From Methanolobus sediminis (GTDB lineage: Archaea > Halobacteriota > Methanosarcinia > Methanosarcinales > Methanosarcinaceae), in assembly GCF_031312595.1 (NCBI RefSeq), contig NZ_CP133592.1:806001-870000 (forward strand): 64,000 bases of DNA, given 5' to 3'. How positions within the stretch are numbered: position 1 is the stretch's first letter; every line of letters starts with the position of its first letter. The notes below the pieces were generated by a model, which worked only from the letters and a program-made list of their open reading frames with translations, made no database searches and was not told the origin of the DNA. This document shows, piece after piece, positions 1 through 8,944 of the stretch. Position numbers and translations under genes: made by a program.

Positions 1-565
1 TCCTGCTAACGGTCTTGCATGAAGTAGAACTCTGAAGCAGCGTCCATATACCGTTCTTTTCAATAATTGTTCCGTCATGCATGCTGATAAGTTCGATCAT
101 TTCCATTCTTGAACGTGCTTCAAGGAGAAATGCAAAAAGACCTGTGATCCTTTTTGTCCTGATAAAATTCATAGCCTCTTTTTCATATTCCACAAAGCTA
201 TCCCAGGAATCACCATCTACGATTGTGAATTTGTCAACGATCCGCAGGCCATTGTAACCTTCAGCCATTGCAATATTGTAGATCTCTTCCCATTTCAGAA
301 GGTCCATGTCAGAAACAGCACCTTCCCCGGCGATGTAGCATTCATTACACTGCGAAAATATCAACTGTCCGCTTTCAACATACCTGTCAACATCAAGTCC
401 TGAATCCCTGAGAAGGTTTGTCACATTGTCGGTGTCAAGCTGACCTGCCACACCCCAGAAACAGCACTCATTATTCTTTAGTCCGGCATCGAAAAAGGAA
501 GCAACTATATCCACAAGTTGCTCTGTGGTATCATAAAGCAGGGAAAATGAATTACCCTGTATCAT
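1..565 (-). CDS. MEDS-domain sensory protein (partial, C-terminus beyond window)
   Basis: The minus strand is open from an ATG at 565 to the left edge (188 codons) after an in-frame TAG upstream. The translation begins MIQGNSFSLLYDTTEQLVD and contains GYNGLRIVDKF and ECCFWGV segments. This pattern fits the MEDS (methanogen/methylotroph DcmR sensory) domain, which in methanogens often heads histidine kinases or stands alone. The domain is nearly complete here, so the missing part could be a kinase core or just a short tail. The start has only a weak ribosome-binding site. The usual N-terminal lead-in of MEDS proteins (a GDH-type motif) is shortened. Family assignment is from recognition of the fold pattern; the signal sensed is unknown. 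Confidence 0.65.
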   Translation of the reverse strand, partial: MIQGNSFSLLYDTTEQLVDIVASFFDAGLKNNECCFWGVAGQLDTDNVTNLLRDSGLDVDRYVESGQLIFSQCNECYIAGEGAVSDMDLLKWEEIYNIAMAEGYNGLRIVDKFTIVDGDSWDSFVEYEKEAMNFIRTKRITGLFAFLLEARSRMEMIELISMHDGTIIEKNGIWTLLQSSTSCKTVSR

Positions 566-836
566 ATCTTCTGTAAAATTAATGTCTGACCGGATACTCT
601 GTATAGTAATGATGTAACCCCACTAATTTGACTATCAAATACTATGCTGCTATCAGAACAACATAAATTACTTCACTATTAATTTATCCAATTCTTATAT
701 TTAAGTAGTTGCTTTTTTCAGTTGGAAGAGTATATTCTAAATGAAAACTTAAATTAACAAAAAAGCAATTAAAACCAATATACTTCTTTTAATTCTGTTG
801 AAATTCACTCTTAAATTTCCATATGAACTTATCTTC

Positions 837-1169
837 TCAAAGACTCAACCCATAAAGAAGAACTAAACCAGATATAACAGAAGAAAATAAACCCGATATT
901 TGATAAAATTCAGTTGGCAACGATTTTTTTGACATATAGGATAATATACTTAGAATGCCAGCTACAGTTAGAGCATTTACATATAATACCAACCAAAGTG
1001 GTAAAGCTGTAAACGTATAATAAAAAGATGTTAATGCAACAGCATTTGCAAAGATTGCAATTCTACTGACATAATGCGTTTCAACAATAACACCTACAAA
1101 AATAAGTGAAATAGATGGAAGTATATCTAGCGCCTGATTTGGTAAAAAAGAAGTAAGTATAATTTCCAT
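837..1169 (-). CDS. small four-helix membrane protein of TIR locus
   Basis: This 110-residue protein is almost entirely hydrophobic, with about four predicted membrane segments (roughly residues 14-30, 36-54, 56-76 and 90-108) and short polar loops (MSKKSLPTEF near residue 79). A GGGTG ribosome-binding site lies seven bases before the ATG. It is the last gene of a three-gene minus-strand run after the TIR-like gene and a membrane-anchored gene, 34 bp after the latter. I recognise no family. Small multi-pass membrane proteins beside TIR or nucleotide-signalling genes often act as membrane-damaging effectors, so an effector role is a reasonable inference but is not shown by the sequence. Confidence 0.6.
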   Translation of the reverse strand: MEIILTSFLPNQALDILPSISLIFVGVIVETHYVSRIAIFANAVALTSFYYTFTALPLWLVLYVNALTVAGILSILSYMSKKSLPTEFYQISGLFSSVISGLVLLYGLSL

Positions 1170-1203
1170 ATAAAAGCACCCTTATCTTAGCTACCTAGAA
1201 CCC

Positions 1204-1848
1204 TCATTTAGAAGTATCAAGAAATGATTTAAGGTTTTCAGCATATTCGATTAAAAGTTCATTTACCTTTTTCATCGATTCTATCAACTCATTATATTCA
1301 GGATATTTTTTCTGGATTTCCTGTGGAGACTTTCCCTTATTTTCAGCTTTTTCTAGTTCTTCAGAATACCATTTTCTGAATTTTGCCTGATGAGTTGTAA
1401 GGTGAGGTCTCAAACCTTTATTCAAAATGTCTACTGACATTGAAACTAAATTACCACAATGTTCAGTTCTAAGAGATTTACCAGATAATTTTTTAATCTC
1501 TTCTCTTGTAGATTTGAACAAGGCATACCACGAATCATATATTTCTTTGATTACATCATTTTCAGGTTCAATCGGTATAGCTGCTTTTCTTGTAATCAAT
1601 TCAGTATAAATTCGATGAGCTATTTCCAGATTTTCATAATTTCTTTCTAAATGATAACTACATTTTAACAATTTTGCATCGAAATTCAAATCAATAGAAT
1701 CTACACTAAAACGTTTCTGGTAAATTACGTAAATAACCACAATAACAGCAACAACAAACAATAAAATTACTACCAATAAGTGAATCTCCAGTCCCACAGA
1801 ATAATCTGTATGATAAAGATTAATCAACGTTTGATTATTGTTCAACAC
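1204..1848 (-). CDS. membrane-anchored helical protein of TIR locus
   Basis: This 214-residue protein has one strong membrane segment near residues 22-44 and then a charged, mostly helical soluble part with coiled-coil character towards the C-terminus (Glu/Lys-rich, about residues 150-208). Translation likely starts at a GTG preceded by GGGGAAAGCTG. It overlaps the end of the upstream TIR-like gene by 7 bp, so the two are almost surely co-transcribed and perhaps translationally coupled. No family is recognised. Placement between a TIR-like enzyme and a four-helix membrane protein suggests a sensor, scaffold or effector at the membrane, which is inference only. Confidence 0.6.
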   Translation of the reverse strand: MLNNNQTLINLYHTDYSVGLEIHLLVVILLFVVAVIVVIYVIYQKRFSVDSIDLNFDAKLLKCSYHLERNYENLEIAHRIYTELITRKAAIPIEPENDVIKEIYDSWYALFKSTREEIKKLSGKSLRTEHCGNLVSMSVDILNKGLRPHLTTHQAKFRKWYSEELEKAENKGKSPQEIQKKYPEYNELIESMKKVNELLIEYAENLKSFLDTSK

Positions 1849-2384
1849 CAGCTTTCCCCACTGTGATTACGTCTAAAAGATGTGCGAGAATTATCAGGAT
1901 TATTTTGGTTACGTGTTTCAAATGCCGCATGAATCATATTTTTTATTGAAGCTGGATCTGATGTCCAATTGTATATCTTAGCATAATCACACTGGAAGTT
2001 ATCATAAAGTCGAGGAGGTATTAAACCTGAAGTGAATTTTCCTGTATTGTGATCAGGATGACTTGGCAATAGTATTCCTAACAGCCCAGCACGTGGATTT
2101 TTCTCTGTATTTCTTATGCTTGAACCAATTTCCCAGTCTACATGTTTTCTTTTCCATGTTTCAGTACCTATCAACACTATTGTAACAGTTGGATCCCTAA
2201 GGTATTGATCACGAATTATTTGCCTTATTCTTTCATCACTCAAATTTTGATCATCAATATCACCAATTTGCACAGATCTGAGCACAGCAATATCAGAACT
2301 ACTTAAAATATTCTCAAATTCATCCCTATAGTATTGATCATTTTTGTGATGATAGCTAACAAATACTTTATGTTTATCACCCAT
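1842..2384 (-). CDS. TIR-like domain protein (ThsB/MTH538 type, DUF1863)
   Basis: The N-terminus reads VFVSYHHKNDQYYRDEF, followed by a LRSVQIGD segment, VTIVLIGTETWKRKHVDWEI and a GLIPPRLYDN stretch. This order matches the TIR-like family typified by Thoeris ThsB and MTH538 (PF08937), about 130-150 residues, with the conserved W-E pair of beta-D/alpha-D. In Thoeris, ThsB makes NAD-derived signals that activate a partner effector. Here no ThsA-like SIR2 or macro-domain gene is beside it; instead two membrane proteins follow in the same operon. I chose the ATG at 2384 (GTGAT upstream) over a GTG three codons earlier. The C-terminal 30 residues are polar and look disordered. Confidence 0.75.
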   Translation of the reverse strand: MGDKHKVFVSYHHKNDQYYRDEFENILSSSDIAVLRSVQIGDIDDQNLSDERIRQIIRDQYLRDPTVTIVLIGTETWKRKHVDWEIGSSIRNTEKNPRAGLLGILLPSHPDHNTGKFTSGLIPPRLYDNFQCDYAKIYNWTSDPASIKNMIHAAFETRNQNNPDNSRTSFRRNHSGESWC

Positions 2385-2393
2385 TTTTATCAC

Positions 2394-2523
2394 TGATATA
2401 TACCTACATTTACTGATAAATAAATTTTTTGATGATTTTTAAAATTCACACTTATCTACCTAAATAATGAGATTATAGATTTATTTCGTTAAGTAGATAT
2501 ATGAAAAGTTTCAAAAAGAAAGT
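2394..2523. promoter_or_regulatory. divergent promoter region between the two TIR-encoding units
   Basis: About 130 very AT-rich bases separate the divergent starts of the TIR-like gene and the AAA-TIR gene. TATA-like stretches are present on both strands (for example TTTTTTGATGATTTTTAAAA near 2427-2445), but AT-richness makes single boxes uncertain. The shared region would allow joint control of both units. Confidence 0.35.
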
Positions 2524-4824
2524 ATGGAAAGTTGGTGGCAGTATTTCAATTTACATTCCGATCCTTTTTCAACAAGTCCCTTATCATCAAATAATGAGCG
2601 TGAATTATTTTATAAAACGACAGATATCAGACAAGAAATAGATACTGAGATTAGTAACTTTGAAAAGTCTCTACCTTTTATTAGATTAATAGTAGGTGAA
2701 CGTGGTATTGGTAAAACGACTGTAATGCATTATATCAAAAATGAAGCATACAAGTCTCATAATGTAAAACCAATTTATATAGACATTACTTCTGAGAAGG
2801 TTGATAGAGATTCAAATATATCTACAATTATAGGATCAAGCATATTAAACACATTTATACAAGAGGTTTTACGTGATTTTTATATACATAACAAAAAAAT
2901 ATGGAAGCAATATGAACCAACATTCGACAAAATAATCGAAGAAGGTGGCTTTCTTATAGGAACAGATAATTGCCCATCTGACCCCTTTAAAAAAATTCAT
3001 TTTGTTCATCTTAAAAGTATTACTGAGTGGATTTTGACAATACTTGAAACTGAAAAGTTAAAACCGCTCTTATTAATAGACAATATTGATAAAAAGATAG
3101 AGTATGCAGAAGAATTTTTAATAGATGCAACCGCACAATCTCTTTTTGAAATGTTTAGTCATAAAAGCGGAATGATTTACATATCTTGCAAACAAAAATT
3201 AATAGATGAACTTAAACAAAATAATAATGATGCTGAGATAAGTTATTTGATGGATACTATAACTTTGAACTGTTTAAAACCAATTGAAGCTTATCATCTA
3301 ATTGATCATAGGTTTAAATCAGTTGCATATCATGATTTTGAAAACCCTTTTAATTTTGAGGCTGTACACGAAATTGTTCAAAAGCAAAATGGGATAACAC
3401 GCTCAATTATTGCGGAAGTCAAAGATACGTTACAAAAAGCTCAAAGAAAAAATTTAAAACGTATCACAAAAGAGGCATATCTATCAAGAGATTTTTCCAC
3501 AAAAGATTTTAATCATATATACAACAAAATATTAAATGATCCTTCTGCAAAGAAGGGAGCAGAATATGTAGTCAAAATTTATGATTTTGTGAATCATAAC
3601 CCAAATGAATTCAAAAATGCTATTAAATACCTAATAAAATTAAGGGAAGAAAAAAAACTATATAAAAATGAAAGTAAATTTGAGACAGAATTCTATAAAA
3701 AGAAAATTATCTATTCAGATAGGGATGAAAATCGACAAAAGATTCATCCATCAATTGAATCATTGTTTGTGAAAATAGAAGATGAAAATGTAGAAGTATT
3801 ATCGTTTTATAACTGGTTTGTGGACTCAAAAATTGATGAAGTTGAATTAATTCCTTTGGAAGATATTTATGAATTCGAGATTGTAGAGTTAATAAAATGG
3901 ATTCAAGACAAAAACGTACCAAATATCACAAAATCAAAAATTACTAGCCATCAAGATGTTGAAACAAAAAAAGAAATACAAGTATTCTTGAACAAATCAA
4001 TAGAAGAATATGAAAGTTTAGTAACAGAAGATTGGGATGAAATTGAACTTGAAAATATTCTCTCAACAATTTGGCAATCCCTATTCTACTTCTGCAAAGC
4101 ATATGCATATTATCGTGCAGGTTGTCTAAAAGAAGATTTTTGCTATAATGGAATAAAGGACAGGAAATCAGATTGGGATAACATCTATTATTTTATAATA
4201 CATAAGAAAGAATTCTATGTAAAGAGTTGGAAATTTGTCTCGAAGATTAGGCAAATACATATCGGAGTTTGTTTTAAAAACAAAGACTGTCCATCAAAAG
4301 AAGAACTTCAAAATCTATATGATAAAATGCATGAACCCATAAAAGAAATGAGTGAGCATTGGAAAAAAACACAGTGTTCTAGTGTGGCAGCTAATTTAAA
4401 ATCCAAAAATAAGCTAAAGGATCTTTTTGTATCATATGCTAGCGAAGATAAAGAACTATTTGTAAGACCATTGATAGAAACTTTGCATGAAGAAAATTTG
4501 ACAATATGGTGGGATGAGGCAGAAATAAAAATAGGGGATGATACACTCCAATCTATATCTAAAGGACTCTCTGAATCAAAATATGGGTTAATAATTTTAA
4601 GCCCAAATTACATGCGAAAAGATTGGCCTCTAAGAGAACTAAACGCTTTGCTCGCAAAGAAAAAATCAATGATATTACCTGTTTGGCATAATGTCAATAA
4701 AGAAGATGTGGATAACTTTTCTCTTATAATCTCTGGTCTACATTCAATAAAGACTGAATATTGTAGTTATGAAGAGATTGCAAAGAAAGTAAAAGATAAA
4801 ATATTGAATGATGAAATGGAATGA
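2524..4824 (+). CDS. AAA ATPase with C-terminal TIR domain
   Basis: This 766-residue protein has three parts. The N-terminus (WWQYFNLHSDPFSTSPL) resembles ExeA/GspA-like AAA proteins, followed by a Walker A motif GERGIGKT at 58-65 and a Walker B-like LLLIDNID near 180-187. Residues about 310-625 are mostly helical, Lys/Glu-rich and unassigned. Residues about 630-760 form a TIR domain: DLFVSYASEDKELFV, WWDEAEIKIGD, LIILSPNYMRKDWPLREL, with Glu705 at the usual catalytic Glu position of NAD-cleaving TIR domains. Fusions of an NTPase to a TIR domain commonly act in phage defence through NAD+ depletion. The ATG follows AAAAGAAAG. The gene is divergent from the TIR-like operon. Base composition is more AT-rich than nearby core genes, consistent with transfer. 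Confidence 0.8.
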   Translation: MESWWQYFNLHSDPFSTSPLSSNNERELFYKTTDIRQEIDTEISNFEKSLPFIRLIVGERGIGKTTVMHYIKNEAYKSHNVKPIYIDITSEKVDRDSNISTIIGSSILNTFIQEVLRDFYIHNKKIWKQYEPTFDKIIEEGGFLIGTDNCPSDPFKKIHFVHLKSITEWILTILETEKLKPLLLIDNIDKKIEYAEEFLIDATAQSLFEMFSHKSGMIYISCKQKLIDELKQNNNDAEISYLMDTITLNCLKPIEAYHLIDHRFKSVAYHDFENPFNFEAVHEIVQKQNGITRSIIAEVKDTLQKAQRKNLKRITKEAYLSRDFSTKDFNHIYNKILNDPSAKKGAEYVVKIYDFVNHNPNEFKNAIKYLIKLREEKKLYKNESKFETEFYKKKIIYSDRDENRQKIHPSIESLFVKIEDENVEVLSFYNWFVDSKIDEVELIPLEDIYEFEIVELIKWIQDKNVPNITKSKITSHQDVETKKEIQVFLNKSIEEYESLVTEDWDEIELENILSTIWQSLFYFCKAYAYYRAGCLKEDFCYNGIKDRKSDWDNIYYFIIHKKEFYVKSWKFVSKIRQIHIGVCFKNKDCPSKEELQNLYDKMHEPIKEMSEHWKKTQCSSVAANLKSKNKLKDLFVSYASEDKELFVRPLIETLHEENLTIWWDEAEIKIGDDTLQSISKGLSESKYGLIILSPNYMRKDWPLRELNALLAKKKSMILPVWHNVNKEDVDNFSLIISGLHSIKTEYCSYEEIAKKVKDKILNDEME

Positions 4825-4972
4825 TTATCCAATGTTTAATTTGTACACTAAATAACTAAAAGCTCATCATAAAGGATTTTTCTAAAAGTTTTACATTAAT
4901 ACTGTATATTTTCCTTGCTTGAAACTGCACTTCCCTTATTTTTAAAGTACATCTATCACTATAACTTTTGAG

Positions 4973-6154
4973 TTACCCTGCATAGTATATCCTGTATATC
5001 TTCCCTGCATTATCATCACTGACAAAAAGCGAGCCGTCATCTGCAACGATCACATCAACCGGCCTGCCGCTTATTGTTGCAGCCTTGAGCCAGCCGGTTG
5101 CAAAATCATTGACCTGAAGAGTGTCCATATCAATATTGACGATCTTATATCCAGTGGGTTCCTGGCGATTCCATGAGCCGTGGAAGCACACAAACAGGTC
5201 ACCCTGATATTCTTCAGGGAACATATCACCATCGTAGAATGCCAGGCCAAGAGGTGCGGAATGAGCCTGAAGGTCAATCAAACTTGGTATCCTTCCACTA
5301 TCATTACAGGGGTTTCCGATGTATTCACTATTGTTGAAATCGGTGTCAAATATATTTTTTCCATAGCAATCAGGCCATCCATAGTTTCCGCCTTCAACTA
5401 TCAGGTTGATCTCATCTGGCGGTGTGTTGTCTCCAAGCCAGTCCCTTCCGTTCTCAGTTACATACAACTGTCCAGTAACCGGATGGAAAGCCAGACCTAC
5501 AGAATTGCGAAGTCCGCTTGCAAATACTGTAAGGTTGCTCCCGTCAAGGTTGCTCTTTGATATGGCTGCTCTCATTTTATCGGACTCGTCACAGACATTA
5601 CAGGAAGAGCCCATACTCAGGTAAAGTTCATCATCATGAACCTTTACGGTTCTGGTATAATGACCTCCTGTTGGGAGATTATCGATTAACACCTCAATAC
5701 TACCATTATCAGCTACAAGGTCTCCATCATCATCCCTTACACGAATGACCCTGCTCTCCTCTGCTATGTAAAACCAGCCATCATAGTAGTCAATACCATG
5801 TGGATAATCAAGATCCCGGATAAAGATCTGTAATTCGTCAGCAATGTTGTCGTTATTCCTGTCTGGCAAAATGGCAATTATTCCTTTGTTCGGGATTGAG
5901 ACAAAAAGCAGACCATCTTTTATCATCATCATACGAGGGCCGGGTGACGGACCACCGAAAGAAAGCAAAGTGCTTCCAAGATCATCCGCATAGACATCGA
6001 TAACAAAACCTTCAGGCAAAGTGATTCCTTCAACTCCCGAACCTGTAACTGTTGGACGAACACCCAGATAATTGGCAGACAGGACAAGGATTATGATAAT
6101 TGCCAGAAAAACAAAAGATATCCACCATATCTTCTTCTCAGACTTGATTTGCAC
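4973..6154 (-). CDS. membrane-anchored sorbosone/glucose dehydrogenase-like beta-propeller
   Basis: This 393-residue protein has one N-terminal membrane anchor (about residues 9-27) and an extracellular six-bladed propeller domain of the GSDH/L-sorbosone dehydrogenase family. Diagnostic segments are GGHYTRTV, ENGRDWLGDNTPPDEIN, GGNYGWPDCYG, AHSAPLGLAFY, FHGSWNR and GRPVDV. Family enzymes in bacteria oxidise sugars using PQQ, but no PQQ genes are visible here and methanogens are not known to make PQQ, so the substrate and even catalysis are uncertain. Aspartate-rich DRNNDNIAD and DDDGDLVADN loops suggest calcium binding. The start is a GTG with AGGGGGT six bases upstream. It converges with the AAA-TIR gene. 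Confidence 0.8.
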   Translation of the reverse strand: MQIKSEKKIWWISFVFLAIIIILVLSANYLGVRPTVTGSGVEGITLPEGFVIDVYADDLGSTLLSFGGPSPGPRMMMIKDGLLFVSIPNKGIIAILPDRNNDNIADELQIFIRDLDYPHGIDYYDGWFYIAEESRVIRVRDDDGDLVADNGSIEVLIDNLPTGGHYTRTVKVHDDELYLSMGSSCNVCDESDKMRAAISKSNLDGSNLTVFASGLRNSVGLAFHPVTGQLYVTENGRDWLGDNTPPDEINLIVEGGNYGWPDCYGKNIFDTDFNNSEYIGNPCNDSGRIPSLIDLQAHSAPLGLAFYDGDMFPEEYQGDLFVCFHGSWNRQEPTGYKIVNIDMDTLQVNDFATGWLKAATISGRPVDVIVADDGSLFVSDDNAGKIYRIYYAG

Positions 6155-6326
6155 CTGTAAACCCCCTATTTAGGTTTGGAGTGCAGGAGATAAAAGGTTT
6201 TTCCAGTCATTCAAATTTCCCACTGCAATCTAATAACAGCATATTAGTTTCACCCCGCTTACAACACTATTATTAAGCAGGTGGTCAATTATACATTTCT
6301 CTTAAATTAAATGGATGGAATAATTA

Positions 6327-6755
6327 ATGGATGGAAAAAAACAGATATACTTAGCAGGGCCACTTTTTTCACAGGCGGAGAGGGACTTTAACGTACTGCT
6401 CAGGGACAAACTGGTTGAGATGGGGTTCTCTGTTTTCCTGCCACAGGAGGATGGTAATGATACCGAATCAAGCCGTATGGAGGACAGGCAGAAAAACATC
6501 TTTGACAACGACGTCCGGGGAATTGATAACTCAGACATTATACTGGCAGTGCTGGATGGTGGCAGTGATGTGGATTCAGGAACAGCATGGGAAATGGGTT
6601 ATGCCTATGCAAAAGGAATTCCGGTACTTGGACTGAAGACCGACTTCAGGACATTCGGAGACGAAGGCATTGTCAACCTGATGATGGAAATGGCAGTTGA
6701 AGCACTTGAACGGGACGTAGATTCCATACTCAAAGTGCTTAAGAACTACCTTTAG
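6327..6755 (+). CDS. nucleoside 2-deoxyribosyltransferase family protein
   Basis: The 142-residue protein starts KQIYLAGPLFSQAERDF, the P-loop-like GPLF motif of the nucleoside 2-deoxyribosyltransferase superfamily (PF05014). It continues with DNSDIILAVLDGGSDVDSGT and AWEMGYAYAKGIPVLGL, holding the conserved Asp and the catalytic-type Glu of GT-E-G. Length and motifs fit small archaeal members that may hydrolyse nucleoside monophosphates (DNPH1/RCL-like) rather than transfer bases. The chosen ATG is the only one in this frame near the conserved start. It stands alone between a divergent gene and a convergent one. Confidence 0.85.
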   Translation: MDGKKQIYLAGPLFSQAERDFNVLLRDKLVEMGFSVFLPQEDGNDTESSRMEDRQKNIFDNDVRGIDNSDIILAVLDGGSDVDSGTAWEMGYAYAKGIPVLGLKTDFRTFGDEGIVNLMMEMAVEALERDVDSILKVLKNYL

Positions 6756-6794
6756 AATAAGAATAAAATATTACTTCGCAACCAAATTTCATGG

Positions 6795-6818
6795 CAGGTA
6801 AGCGCAATCACTTACCTG
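6795..6818. terminator. stem-loop between convergent genes
   Basis: CAGGTAAG and CTTACCTG form a perfect 8-bp stem with an 8-base loop, overlapping the stop codon of the AMMECR1 gene and lying 40 bp after the deoxyribosyltransferase-like gene. There is no clear T-tract, so the terminator role is tentative. Confidence 0.35.
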
Positions 6819-7443
6819 AACATGACCCTTCTTTAAAATCTTTTTCTGTGACTTCGCCGCGAGGTTCAGTTTCTGTAAAGATCTGACCCTCAAAAGAGTA
6901 AACTTTGGCACCTGTTACCCATGCATCATGAGGAAGACCTGCTTTTATGCATGTGTGATTAAGGAACTCAATCTCATCAAAATCATTTTCAGGAGCTACC
7001 TGTGGTAATAGCAGACCCTGCCTGTAGCCACTTTTCACAATAAGTCCATGCCTGCCGATCTTAATCGATGATGGCAGGTCCTTTGGTGGAACATCAACGA
7101 GTTCGGGTTTTGTGAGTATGGTCACTTCCACTGTGATGTCATCCATCTCCTCTTTTCTCACCGGTGGGAATCTTGGGTCACGGAGAGCTGCTGACAGAGC
7201 TGAATCTGTGATCGCGTGCCTTAATGAGGAATCAGCATACGGATGACCAATACAACCACGCAGGTCATGATTTTTGGTTAAGGTTACAAAAACTCCCCTT
7301 ACTTCATTAAATATAGCAGGGAGCTGGATCTCCGAACCATCCATCATCTCGCCTGTTCTTAAATACAATTCAATGGCATCCCTGGCAAGCTGAACAGCCG
7401 CCTGACCTTCGGTATCTGAAAGCAATTTTAACCCTTCACTCAT
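6808..7443 (-). CDS. AMMECR1 domain protein
   Basis: This 211-residue protein fits the archaeal AMMECR1 family (TIGR00296), typically 195-210 residues. Signature segments are [34 protein letters not shown] and [11 protein letters not shown]. The conserved LRGCIG hexapeptide is intact. The family is nearly universal in archaea and often sits near AMMECR2/MEMO and radical SAM partners, but its biochemical role is unknown; none of these partners is adjacent here. The start is an ATG eight bases after GGAG. It lies 51 bp downstream of pgk on the same strand and may be read through from it. Confidence 0.9.
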   Translation of the reverse strand: MSEGLKLLSDTEGQAAVQLARDAIELYLRTGEMMDGSEIQLPAIFNEVRGVFVTLTKNHDLRGCIGHPYADSSLRHAITDSALSAALRDPRFPPVRKEEMDDITVEVTILTKPELVDVPPKDLPSSIKIGRHGLIVKSGYRQGLLLPQVAPENDFDEIEFLNHTCIKAGLPHDAWVTGAKVYSFEGQIFTETEPRGEVTEKDFKEGSCSGK

Positions 7444-7494
7444 AAATAAGACTCCTTTTTTGCTGGTATTATCATCAGCAAATTAATTTAGTTC

Positions 7495-8727
7495 TTATCT
7501 GTTAAGTCTGTATCGAGTGGCTGCAACCTTAAGAGCTTCAATTCCCGGCAACTCTACTCCTGCAAGATAATCTATACATGCACCACCGCCAGTACTAAGA
7601 TGAGAGAACTTCTCGTCATAACCAAGGTTTCTCACTTCTGCTGAAATATGACCGCCACCTGCAATAGAATATTCAGACTGCACAGCAGCTTTAATGATCT
7701 CATGTGTACCGAGTGCAAATGGCTCAACTTCTGAGAGACCTGCCGGACCATTTAGAACTACGGTCTTTGCATTCTTTAATTCATCAGAAAAAGAAACAAT
7801 TGTCTCAAGGCCAATATCGTTTATTGGAAGGTTTCCATCGGGCAATTCACTCACATGAACTTCCACCCTTTTTCCACCATCATTAAAAGCAACATCAATC
7901 GGAAGTCCGATCTTGCCATTGAATTTTGCAAGAATACCTTTTCCTCTTTCTATCTGGTCAGTATAACCCTGTGATTCTATGAATTTCAGATTAGTAGAAC
8001 CTATATCTACACCAGATGCTGCAAGCATCACATTTGCAACAACACCGGTAACAAGTACCCTGTCAGCACCGCCATTACTGAGCACGTTGTCAGCAACGGT
8101 CAGTGAATCATCAACCTTTGCGCCACCAAGTACGAAAACGCATGGTCTTTCGCCACCTTTCACACCTCTGTCAAGGGAAGATATCTCTTTCTCCATGACA
8201 CGTCCGGCACCTGTTGGAAGAGTTTCAGTAAAGCCGGTGATAGAAAGATGACTCCTGTGAGAAACAGCAAATGCATCATTAAGGAATATATCGATCAAAG
8301 GAGAGAGCTTTCTTACCATATGTGTGGTTGAGTGTTCACTTGCAGGCCGATTTATACTTTCTTCAGAATAGAATCTGACATTTTCAAGTAAGATCACATC
8401 GCCTTTTTTCATAGAAGCAATGGAAGAACGTGCATATGTTCCAAAAATATCGTCCACATACTTGACTTCCTTGCCAAGATACTGAGACATGCGCTGAGAA
8501 TGCGGTTTCATGGTCGTGAAATCACTTTTACCTGCACGGCTCTGGTGAGCTATAAGTACAACCTTTGCATCCTCAAGATCTTTTATAGTAGGAATGTGGC
8601 TCTTTATTCTCATGTCATCGAGAATATTACCATCCATGTCCATAGGAGTATTCAGATCCACTCTCACAAGTATGGTCTTGCCGTCCACATCAAAATCATC
8701 AATAGTAAGATAGTCCCTGCTAGTCAA
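7495..8727 (-). CDS. pgk: phosphoglycerate kinase
   Basis: This 410-residue enzyme interconverts 1,3-bisphosphoglycerate and 3-phosphoglycerate; in a methanogen it works mainly towards gluconeogenesis. Recognisable segments are ILVRVDLNTPMD at the N-terminus, HQSRAGKSDF, VILLENVRFYSEE, FVLGGAKVDDSL, VVLNGPAGLSEVEPF and the C-terminal GGGHISAEV and STGGGACIDYLAG loops that bind ATP. Length matches archaeal PGKs. The apparent start is a TTG preceded by GGTGATGG; no ATG or GTG lies in a better position. It heads a short minus-strand unit with AMMECR1. Confidence 0.95.
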   Translation of the reverse strand: MTSRDYLTIDDFDVDGKTILVRVDLNTPMDMDGNILDDMRIKSHIPTIKDLEDAKVVLIAHQSRAGKSDFTTMKPHSQRMSQYLGKEVKYVDDIFGTYARSSIASMKKGDVILLENVRFYSEESINRPASEHSTTHMVRKLSPLIDIFLNDAFAVSHRSHLSITGFTETLPTGAGRVMEKEISSLDRGVKGGERPCVFVLGGAKVDDSLTVADNVLSNGGADRVLVTGVVANVMLAASGVDIGSTNLKFIESQGYTDQIERGKGILAKFNGKIGLPIDVAFNDGGKRVEVHVSELPDGNLPINDIGLETIVSFSDELKNAKTVVLNGPAGLSEVEPFALGTHEIIKAAVQSEYSIAGGGHISAEVRNLGYDEKFSHLSTGGGACIDYLAGVELPGIEALKVAATRYRLNR

Positions 8728-8944
8728 AATTCCATCACCGCTTCTTATAACCTGAATGACTAATGATCAATATATATAGAGTAAATAAGTCCACGTAAGT
8801 ATATAAATGACATATATTGTCTAATTTTTGGTCATAATGAACTAATCTTATTATATCTTTTCCATTAAGGGAAAAAGGAAAAGGCAGCCAAAAACTAATA
8901 TTACTTGTATCGTTATTTGTATTTCATTGCAAAATGGTGATCAT

